Shown one piece after another: positions 55,901 to 64,000 of a stretch of 64,000 nucleotides of DNA. The DNA is from Cryptomeria japonica. Taxonomy: Eukaryota; Streptophyta; Pinopsida; Cupressales; Cupressaceae. The DNA lies in contig NC_081413.1 of assembly GCF_030272615.1 (NCBI RefSeq), positions 551,054,136 through 551,118,135 on the forward strand. Direction: 5' to 3'. Each line of letters begins with the position of its first letter. Positions within the stretch are counted from its first letter, which is position 1. Both the position numbers and the translations under genes were made by a program. The notes under the pieces are model-generated. The model did no database searches. It was not told where the DNA came from and saw only the letters and a program-made list of their open reading frames with translations.

Positions 55901-56123
55901 TGATCTAATCATTCGGGTCATGGTGCTTTGCACACTCCACAATTAGCTCACTGCACCGTATGGATGGAGGAAAGCCAGCCGCTTGGTATATGCTACTCCT
56001 CATGATATTGGCAGAAAGTGTGGAAGGAAGCTGATTTTGCATTCTGAACATCCTTTGCCGCATCCACTCCATGTCCAGGAATTCCATGTTTGTATTTGAA
56101 ATCCTCTTCCATCGGGATGACAA
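52910..56123 (-). pseudogene. Long orphan ORF region, unknown transposon-associated protein
   Basis: Eight or more minus-strand frames read consecutively as one decayed protein of about 1,000 residues, from MSSRWKRISN at 56123 to an acidic end (LLEDSLFDD) with a TAG at 52910. Landmarks include VLAYLAEDVIVEVFGIPRN, EYSDLLFLLNRVMGMPQGAL, FQLRNVEKTKSFGM, a middle with LLEVVRQLLEFDFIQKEKHK, and a Lys-rich segment (KRRKGMPGESKMK, QSKKKKHK) that could be a nuclear-localisation signal. I recognise no domain and no catalytic motif. The stop codons and shifts show decay. It lies downstream of a hAT remnant; whether both belong to one element is unknown. Confidence 0.5.
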
Positions 56124-56229
56124 CTATGAATCCGGATAGAAATCATCTTGCACTTTCTTTAATTGATCCTTCCTCGCAGCTATCCCTGCTTTTGACAAAG
56201 GATTTCACATTTTCTTGTTCTTCTGCCAT

Positions 56230-57049
56230 GGTAATGTGAAATGGCCTCTTTGGCCCTATCCATGGCCTCATAAATGAATCCCATTGGCATGCCCTCTCCA
56301 TCCACCATAGGAAGAATCCTTACCAAAGGTTTTGTCACCTAAAAAAATGAAAACAAATTTTAAATTAGTACAAAATTAATCCCTCAAAAAAAAAACAGTA
56401 AATAGATTATATTGTATAAAGTTTACGTTTGTGTTTGTTACTTACCCCAATCAACTCCTCTCCACTTTTGGTGAACCCTTAATAAAAAACAATGCTTACA
56501 ATCTTCTCCGCTTCAGCTCTTTTGGAGTATGCAGACTCCAACCAAGCATCAAACATTGACATTTGCTTAAGATGAGGAATGGCACCAAGAATGCTCTACA
56601 ATGTGAGGAAGTGGCTAGCAAATCGTGTCACTCCTAGTCGCACAAGGTCCTTGCCATTTGTGTGTTTTCTCATCAAAGAAAGGACCCAAGTATGGTTGTA
56701 GATGAATTTGGTGACATTTTTTGCATCTTCAACCACCCTTTTCACCCATCCAATCTTCCCAAGTCCTCTAACAACAAGTCCAAGCAATGTACAACACAAG
56801 GACTCCATGTAATTGTTGGATGCCTCTCCATAAGCATTCTACCTACAGCAGCTGCGTTGTCCATGATAATTGTAATTGTCGGATGCCTCTTCATAAGCAT
56901 TTTTTGCATTTTGAACCACCCTTTACACCTATGCATTTGTCACATTCGGTATAGGTGACCTCTCCCTTTTTGTTTCTTGATATCCCATACTTCCATGCTT
57001 TGTCTTTTTGTCTTCTTGGTCGGGTTGCCCTTGGAGTTGAACTTGCCAT
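56230..57049 (-). pseudogene. hAT-type transposase remnant (BED zinc finger, DUF659-like)
   Basis: The minus frame starts MASSTPRATRPRRQKDKAWK and has a CDKC..KCKKC zinc motif of BED-finger type. It resumes with TIIMDNAAAVGRMLMERHPT and WSPCVVHCLDLLLEDLG, then IGWVKRVVEDAKNVTKFIYN, HTWVLSLMRKHTNGKDLV and TRFASHFLTL. These are the landmarks of the DUF659 RNase H-like transposase core of hAT superfamily elements in plants. A frame continuing toward 56230 carries VDGEGMPMGFIYEAMDRAK. The C-terminal dimerisation region is not found, so it is truncated. Confidence 0.75.
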
Positions 57050-59459
57050 TGCTGTTTTAACATGAAAAAAAAAAAAAATCAACAAAAAAAATGATAACGA
57101 ATCATTTGAAAAAAATAGTATTCGAAAACAAAAAAAAAATATAAGGAAACAAGTTAGGAAGGGAAATAGAATTTTTTTTGCCAGCAAATCCCCTTGTTTT
57201 TCAAGATTTTTTTGATTTTTGAAAAATGGAAATGAAAAAAAAAGAGAAGAAAAATCCTTACCTAGATCTCTTTTGTGGCTTTGATCTTGTTTCCTCTCCT
57301 TCTTTAAACCCTATAGACCTGCTTTGAGCAATAAAAAATGTCAAATGAGTGAAAAAGTAAAAAAAAAAAGTGTTTTAATGCTGGACTGGGCGCCTAAACT
57401 TGCAATGAGAGTCTTTTCTCAGGACTTGTGAGTTCCAACGTCAAACTTGCCCGAGTCCTTGTCACAGAATCGGGAGTCTACATCGAGGACTCTCCCGGAC
57501 TCGGCTCATGAGTCCATGGTGAGTCGAATTGGCCCGCTAACAAACTTGCGAGTTTGGGCAAGTTTGAGGCGAGTCCGGAGAGTCCTTAAGCTATGCTAGG
57601 TAGGGCATCTGTCTACCAAGTTATGATGCTTTGCTGTTTTCAAGTAAAACCACCAATGAACAATCTCTGAACAATCTCCTCTAGCCACCACTTTTGTTGT
57701 CACTGCATGCTCCATCCTGAGTGGAATAATATGTTGGCCTCATGAATGGTTTAGCTGACACTTTTTTGGATTAAACTTGAAAGTAACGGGTGTAGCAGAG
57801 AAAGGGAAATAGTGCACAGGAAATCATAAACCATCATGCCCAATATTCATGTTCAACCCTGCGGTCTCATTTGTTTTATTTGGCAGCCTCTCCCAAGCAA
57901 GTGCTTTAACCTATGGTGGCAAAGAAGAAGACTGATCCAATGATTTGAATAAATACTGATCACAGTCGCCCATTTAAACCCATTGCATCATAACCATGTA
58001 CCAACCAAAAATTCCAATCTTCCAAATTTTATAAGATGAGAATAGTGATTTTATAAGTTTCTGGGGCAGTTTGCATATGCTTGGCTTTGTAAATATTTTT
58101 ACTCTGTTAATGAAGAGTGCGGAAAATCAGTTTTTGGCTGTTAATTCCTTAATTTATTTTGCATTTCTGCATTCTCATGTGTGTTCTCTGCAGTTGGGTT
58201 ATATAAGTTGGTATCATTGTCGACTTTGGCCACACTGTGCCTAGTCTTTCTGAGTTTTTGCATCACATATTTCAGTTCCCACTTTTGAAGCTGATTTATC
58301 CCTACATCCATTTTAGGGCCAACTATACAGTCCAGTATTTTTAGTGTTTTCATCCTTCTTGTGCCTTATCTGTGCAATTTTATCCTCTGGGAGGCTCCCT
58401 TATTTTCCACTGTATCTTCCTCAATTTACATTTCTGACTATAGATTATCTATTTTTAGGCTTCTGTAACCAAGCAGAATCATAGTTGAACTTTTTTCCCT
58501 GTTTGTTGTAGAAGATCCATATTCCAATATTTTTTGCAACTGCAGCAACACCTTGTTTATGTTATTGAATTTTTCTTCTTGATTGCATGTTGTACTTGCT
58601 TATTGGTCTAGTTTGATCCTCATGTTACCTTCATCTTGTGGATCTGTGTTTCAAATATTGCATTTCTGTCATTTTAAACTTTATGCATGCGACTAAGGAT
58701 TTCATTTAAGCATTTGTTCCTCCTAAATCTTTAGTTCAATTGAATTCGAATCCAAAACAGTCTTCCTTTCCTTTATTGAGAAAAAAACTTCAATTTTTAT
58801 AGGGGTCTTGTTTAGTGGAGCTTATTAAGTACTTTGCATGGCATCTATTATTTAGGGTCTGTTTCAGTTTTGTTAGATGAAGGGTCTATGATAAAGGTTT
58901 TCCTTATTATCCTTAAATCTAGTGCTTGTACAAAAATAAAATCTGAGGCACCTAAAAGAAGAAGAAAATAAAGAAGCGCCTTCTTTTGGTGTGTGTTTTG
59001 GTTACAGTAGAGCAAATAAATGATAAAACAAAACTAATTTCAACTCAAATTTATGCAGTAGATGACCAACATGTTCTGACAACTTATCTTGATTCTTAAC
59101 AACTGACATTTGGCTTTATTCTTTGTGCCCTTCTAGATTGCCCAACCTACTCTCGAGCTGGACCCCAAGATATTCACAGTTTTAACTGCACAAGTGACCG
59201 CTATAAGTTGGATACTTTGAAATTTTACAGTTTAGAGGCATATTTAAAGATGTAGGCAAACCTCACAATGCTTACAATGGATTGTGATCATTTAAGTTTA
59301 TATGGAATCAGAAACATCAAGCACTCACCTGCTGCAGTCTTTTGTTCAGCTTCTTGATACGACATAGCAGCTAGTCATTTACACTTGTGCAATTTTTAAA
59401 TTGACTATTTGGAAGTGCTTTTGCCTTCTCTGAGACAAAGAAGAAATTTTGTCATGTTG

Positions 59460-59700
59460 GCTCCTCCTTTGTTAGTTGTAAACTTAGCATTAATCAATTC
59501 AATTGCTTTTCTATTGAGTTAGAAGTGGATGATGTTGATGAGTTCCTTTACATCAAGTTTGTCTCAGGGCTGTCTTTTCATCTTTGGAATGAGTTACAGT
59601 TCGCCGTCAGTTTTAAACCATGCTTTCTAGCTTGCTTTGATGGTGGAGGCCAAGCATCAGGTCAAACATCACCTTTGATTCCCAGCCATTTGGTTTCTTC
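59460..59700 (+). pseudogene. Possible Ty3/gypsy gag remnant
   Basis: A short plus-strand stretch reads ...DDVDEFLYIKFVSGLSFHLW and NELQFAVSFKPC. This vaguely recalls the 'Y..GL...I.neL' part of chromovirus gag proteins, and the next frame has LALMVEAKHQVKHH, comparable to the 'A...A...E' part. Stops and frameshifts occur throughout. This is a weak call. Confidence 0.3.
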
Positions 59701-60132
59701 CTAATTGAACACATCTTTATCACCTGAAAGAACACATCTTATTGCACTGCCACCTTCTTTTAAGTACACCTATTCATTTTGAGAAATTAAGATTTTTTGC
59801 AGAGTGACTTTTCTAATGGTTTGACACTTGACACCATCTTGAAATGGGAAGGTGGAATGTCTTGTCCTTAAATTCAAGGAGGCAAAGACATTTCTGGCTT
59901 AGCGGATGCCACAACTAGCATCTTTAGAGATACAAGTGTTCAATCTTGATTCTTGAAATCCAAAAATCGCTCTCATGGTCTGATTATTTTGTTAACAATA
60001 GGGAAGCTGTTTACACTAATAATTGTCAAGGGAAGACTCGTGGAACTTGATAATGACAGCTAACAAAACTTGATCTCTTAGAGGCTGGTGAATGATTTTT
60101 AGTTGAAAACTATAACAAATCTACAATCATAC

Positions 60133-61161
60133 TGTTGATGTGCGTTTTATGACACCTTCAAACACAGATCAAAATACCAAGTATTTTATCCTCTCTTGAA
60201 CAAAATCCTCTTGAATTCTAAGCTATGTGATTATACGAGGTGACTCCAAGGTTTCTATTGTCAGGTCTTGATGTGTGGATAACTCGATGATTTGAAGTGA
60301 TATTGCTGGAATCACAAGGGGACTTATGTTTTACTTGAACTTGAATGCGACTAGATCGTGGAAATCTACTTGTTTTGAAAAAAAAGACAAAGGGATTGAG
60401 GGTTTAGAGAAATCTAGTCTACTCCTAAGGTCAATGATAGCATTGGATCATGCTTGGATGGACACATTCCTTAAACCGAGCTTTGCTTCGCCATGTTGCC
60501 AACAATTACACAAAATCGATGCAATCTCCCAAGGTAAATGAAAGGTTTTCATATTTTGAATGTTTGTCCAAATACCCAATATGCTAGCGCAAATTGAATA
60601 AACATATCCACACTTGAACTTAGCACATCTTGATGTTCAAGCTAACTATGCACTGTAATTGAAAATCATCCAACCACAAACAGTATGAACCAAGGAATTG
60701 TCAACATCCACACTTTACTCCATCACAACCAATGAATTTCATCTAACATGAGGATATAACACGAAACCCTACAATATGCAAAAGAAACACCACCATTTTC
60801 CATAAATTCAATGAAAAGTATGTTTATTTACATCCTTGGCAACAATTTCTACCTTCTCCTCCTACTCTACTCTAACTGCTAACTGCTTGCTATCTAATAA
60901 TCTATTAACCTTTACAAATGAGGAGAGCAAGCCTTATATAGATCTCCCTTTACAAATGAATGGCTAGGATTAAATCCAAATCAATGATCAAGATTACATG
61001 ATAAAACCCTAATTAAGGTTAGTTACAACTAACTTTGCATTACATTTAATGCTTGACCAATGATAAAATTACATTTGAGGACAAATGTCCAACATTGAAT
61101 TCGAACCAATGAGAGATGAAGTTAGGTAGATAAACAATATTTGATAAATTTACATATGTCA
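60133..61161 (-). mobile_element. LTR-like block B (related to block A)
   Basis: Begins TGTTGATGTG on the plus strand, and on the minus strand starts TGACATATG near 61161. The resemblance to 51965-52908 is clear in the first 200 bp and around 60900-61000. A minus-strand TATA-like CTATATAAGG lies near 60945. Two related blocks in the same orientation suggest one LTR family present twice in intron 3. Confidence 0.5.
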
Positions 61162-62165
61162 CTTACTCCATCCTTGAATGAATCAGGTTCGCTTAACTTG
61201 GACATGTTGACCTTGATTGATGAATGGAGATGAGTTAGTGCCACCTCAGCTTGCATATCCTCGATCAAGTTGGCCTTCTCTAATTTGGAAACTCACCTTA
61301 TGCTTGACCCTTGATGAATATCTCATAATTGTAGTCCTCGAGTTCCTTCATTCTTGCATTTCACTTGCACTTCTTGTCATCTTGGAGCTGATCCTCGTTC
61401 TCTATGCTAGTGAATCTTGACCCCTTCACCATCTTGCCGAGTCTTGCACCTGATCATGAGCTGCACCTGTACATTGACTATGCTGATATCCTTCCTTGAA
61501 CCCTGACCTCTGCAAGTTGCTGAGATGTCCTGCTTCACCATCATTCAATCATCCTGTGCTTCTCTCCTTGCAATCTACTGTTTGCTGATGAAGTTATCTG
61601 TGGATGTTCCTCCTCTGCCTTGCTGGTTATCATCCCTATGCATTGCTTGAGCTCTTTCACTTGCATCCACCATCATTTCATGCATTGCCTGCAAAACAAA
61701 TAAGGATAGCATTAAACACATATGATATAGACAGATTTGACCAACCCCCAATTTAATATGCATCTTAAATGATGGTAAAATGGTGACTTGAACTCTGATT
61801 TCCATGTCTGATTTATCTTCTTTTATGTCTGATTCTCCTTGATTTGCTTCTGATTTGAATTACTTATTCTTGCTTGATGGAAATCGCTGTGATATTAGAT
61901 TGAATCGTCCTCTCCTTGACTGAATTCGCATGTAAACTTGGTTGAATTGTCTTTACCTTGATGTAGATTTCTGTAATTGGTCTGCTCATGAACCGAATTT
62001 GTTTGAGATGATCAAATGAAATGATCATCTGTCCTCTTTATAAGCACCTTTCCCTTGATGGTTCATATCCCTAGGAAGCCGACTTGTTCATCCCGATTTG
62101 TTCATCAACATTTAATTTATTCCATCGCTTAATGTGCTTTTAGGTCTCCTTGCTGGTAGCACTCA
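61162..62165 (-). other. Unassigned interior of an LTR-type element
   Basis: The only ORF of note (61575-61805, minus; 76 aa ending with DNQQGRGGTSTDNFISKQ) is not recognised. The stretch between LTR-like block B and the repeat-rich 62170-62850 is therefore unassigned, probably non-coding retroelement DNA. Confidence 0.35.
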
Positions 62166-62169
62166 CAGC

Positions 62170-62850
62170 TCACCTTGGTTGTGGATTTTAGAAGGGCGTG
62201 GATTCTTGCCCATCATGGATTTTCTAGGGTCGTGGATTTTGTAGACCCATGGATAATTCGCTTGCCTTCTTCTAAGTTGTGGATGCCTTGATCACTTCAC
62301 CTCTTCATCAAACTTAGATGCTTAAAAAATTTCATGTTGGGAATATCCTCATCAAGTCATGGATTTTGCCAACTCAAGGATAAACTTGCTCACATCCACC
62401 TCCAAGTTGTGGATTTCTCTAGTTTGTGGATTTTGGAGGGCCGTGGATTCTTGCAAGTGGAGGATAGTCATCATCATCAGTCAAGCTTGCCGACTCCAAC
62501 ATGTGGTCAATTACTTCACCTTCATAATGTTGTTGATCTTCAATCTCCAAGTTTAGGATTAAGTTAGTTCTTCATTTCTTCTTCCCTTCATGGATCAACC
62601 TTGCCATCTTCATGTTTGAGGCATGGATTTACATGGATTTACTTAACTCAAGGACAAAAGTCATCACCTCACCTCTTAGATCGTGGATTTACGCAACTCA
62701 AGGACAAGCATTGCAAGTGTGACCTTCACCTCGAGTTGATCTAGTGAACATCCAAGTCGTGGATTCCGGCATGTTAAGGATAAAAGTCACTACCCCACCT
62801 CATGGTCGTGGATTCCACCAAGTCGTGGATTTTGGGCGCTCACGGAATCA
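62170..62850. repeat. Degenerate repeats of a 'gtggatttt' motif
   Basis: '(gt)cgtggattttg', 'gtggattccac', 'gtggatttctc' and similar words recur about 15 times over 680 bp at irregular spacing, often followed by 'ccaactcaagga' or 'gccgtggattcttgcaag'. Short ORFs here on the plus strand reflect the repeats. Confidence 0.6.
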
Positions 62851-63199
62851 CTTCTTGCGTTCAAAGTTGATCTCTTCTTGAGGTTGATTTTGCCACCATG
62901 AGGGTTTCATCCTTGAATTTTTCTTTGGAAATCCAAGGAAAGTAACTTGTATTCTTTTCATACTTCCCTCATCTTCACTCATAATCTTCTTGAAATCCAT
63001 TCTCTATCCACTTAAACTTGATGGATCCTTGTCTCCTCATCCTAACCCTAGAGTGCTCTACTTGCTTGACTATTCTTCTATCTTGAGACCCATACCTTGA
63101 CTCGACTTAGAAGCTACATTGGGAAGCCTCATTTGATGAATATCTTGGCACTCACCTATCTAGCGCCACCTTGAATAAATGTTCTTGAACATGTCAAAG

Positions 63200-63510
63200 A
63201 TAAAGACTTAATCCATACTTAGAACCTCCGAAAAATTCAACCTAACCTATCAAGAGACTAGGAAACATACTCAAAAAGGAAGAAGAATCCCCAATTGGAC
63301 CAAGTTACTTAGTCTTTGATTACCTAGGTGTGTGCAAATGTATTTATTCCATCTCTCAAGAACAAATGTGATTCATAGAATTCCTCGTGACTAGCTATGT
63401 GATTTATCCCGACTCCAAAAGCATCCTAGATAGAGCCTCGCTGCCAGTGAGCATCCATTGCCCCGGCGAGGTTATCGCTGTAATCTCACAAAGATTGCTC
63501 TATTTCTGGT
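63200..63510 (-). repeat. Dispersed repeat, inverted copy of 10290-10640
   Basis: The reverse complement matches 10290-10640. Both copies are non-coding. The presence at two distant sites in opposite orientation shows a dispersed repeat, presumably part of a retroelement untranslated region. Confidence 0.7.
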
Positions 63511-63537
63511 AAAATCATTCCTTTAGTACCTGTAGAG

Positions 63538-64000
63538 TGTAATGTCCCCACCCTAGTCAAGACTTAGGGTCAAATGAGTAAGCTTATTTCTTGGACCCTC
63601 GTAGGCTAACGGGGTATGGACAAAGGGTCATTAGAACAGTTGATGGAGGAATTGTTCTTCAGTTCAGTGTTGGGTGCAGTTCAAACTTTGTTTGAGCAGT
63701 TTCTGGCTCCATTTGAGAAACTTGCTATTTTTAGTAAGTTTGGCTATTTTTAGATAGGCCCCTGTTCACATGGGTTTTGCGGGCCTTGGCTCCAGCACTT
63801 GATGATTTGTCATTCAGAGCTATATTGAGGGAGATATTAATTTCTCAGTGATTTTATGAGAATATTTTAATTAATGGCAAATGTTATTAAGTCACATTGA
63901 CTTTTTAATTATATTTCACTTAAATTTATTTAAGTGAATTAATATAATCTCCATAGTTGGGCGCCTCCTTTATGAGTGTTTTAACACTTAAAAGGAATTT
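63538..64000 (+). mobile_element. LTR-like sequence start, plus orientation, cut by window end
   Basis: The sequence TGTAATGTCCCCACCC at 63538 looks like a plant LTR start (TG..., then 'tgtaatgtcccc'). The following bases to 64000 become AT-rich near 63880-63960, as in other U3 regions of this window. No second end is in the window. Confidence 0.35.

Larger units (their letters stand above)
51535..57605 (-). mobile_element. Composite DNA-transposon region with related ends, in intron 3
   Basis: The left end near 51543 reads 'actcggactcgcc', and the right end near 57566 gives, on the opposite strand, 'tctccggactcgcctc'. Both ends are surrounded by repeated 'gactcggc' and 'gagtccg' words, a subterminal repeat pattern. 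Inside lie a hAT-type transposase remnant, a long orphan ORF region and an LTR-like block. No target duplication could be identified, so the true ends are uncertain. Confidence 0.45.
49586..64000 (+). other. ATG5: ATG5 intron 3, extends past the window (over 14.4 kb)
   Basis: No downstream exon was found to the end of the window on the plus strand. Several transposon-derived blocks lie inside. If the gene is intact, this intron is very long; if not, the gene is truncated here. Unassigned parts: 49586-51530 and 57610-59450, both AT-rich with no gene. Confidence 0.6.

Noticed and set aside
62334..62567. Plus-strand ORFs (77 and 65 aa)
   Set aside because: They lie in a degenerate repeat region, and overlapping frames show the same repeated words.

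Overview
This is nuclear DNA of a seed plant, most likely a gymnosperm (conifer-type). About four fifths of it is retroelement sequence, the coding parts are decayed, and the one host gene I recognise is spread over introns from 1.7 kb to more than 14 kb. The gymnosperm call is an inference from gene architecture and repeat style; no rRNA, organelle or species-diagnostic locus is present.

Layout. 1-3106: leader of a minus-strand Ty3/gypsy element, with a primer-binding site near 2062 and a 22-bp tandem array, then a plus-oriented LTR-like block. 3121-9398: a near full-length but decayed L1-type LINE (minus), with ORF1 (DUF4283 and zinc knuckle) and ORF2 (endonuclease, RT, zf-RVT, RNase H). 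9413-11562: LTR-like and tandemly repetitive sequence. 11563-19260: a Tat-like Ty3/gypsy element (element I, minus), truncated at its 5' end. 19565-24482: a second, 5'-truncated LINE (minus), bounded by a perfect 16-bp duplication and carrying an extra ORF downstream of RNase H. 25060-26350: a region rich in short palindromic gcgag/ctcgc motifs. 26351-43640: a second Tat-like element (element II, minus). Its gag is split by a complete, non-autonomous Copia-type element (34533-39517) with 450-bp LTRs and a CCTTT target duplication. 43640-45225: AT-rich sequence, a tRNA-like SINE and a CT microsatellite.

45226-64000: the 5' part of an autophagy ATG5 gene on the plus strand. Three exons (45426-45533, 47717-47841, 49519-49585) splice in frame to 100 codons. 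The next exon was not found, so intron 3 probably runs past the window end. Intron 3 has been invaded by a hAT-type transposase remnant, a long orphan ORF family with no domain I recognise, and two related LTR-like blocks.

How the parts relate. Every large transposon ORF is on the minus strand and the host gene is on the plus strand. The Ty3/gypsy elements carry gag, aspartic protease, RT, RNase H, a second (archaeal-type) RNase H and integrase, the order of the Tat/Ogre group. The Copia insert keeps only gag and protease and would need enzymes supplied by other copies. The least familiar parts are the Copia insert's acidic C-terminal extension, the third ORF of the second LINE, the orphan ORF in intron 3, and the hairpin-forming tandem arrays next to the LTRs.
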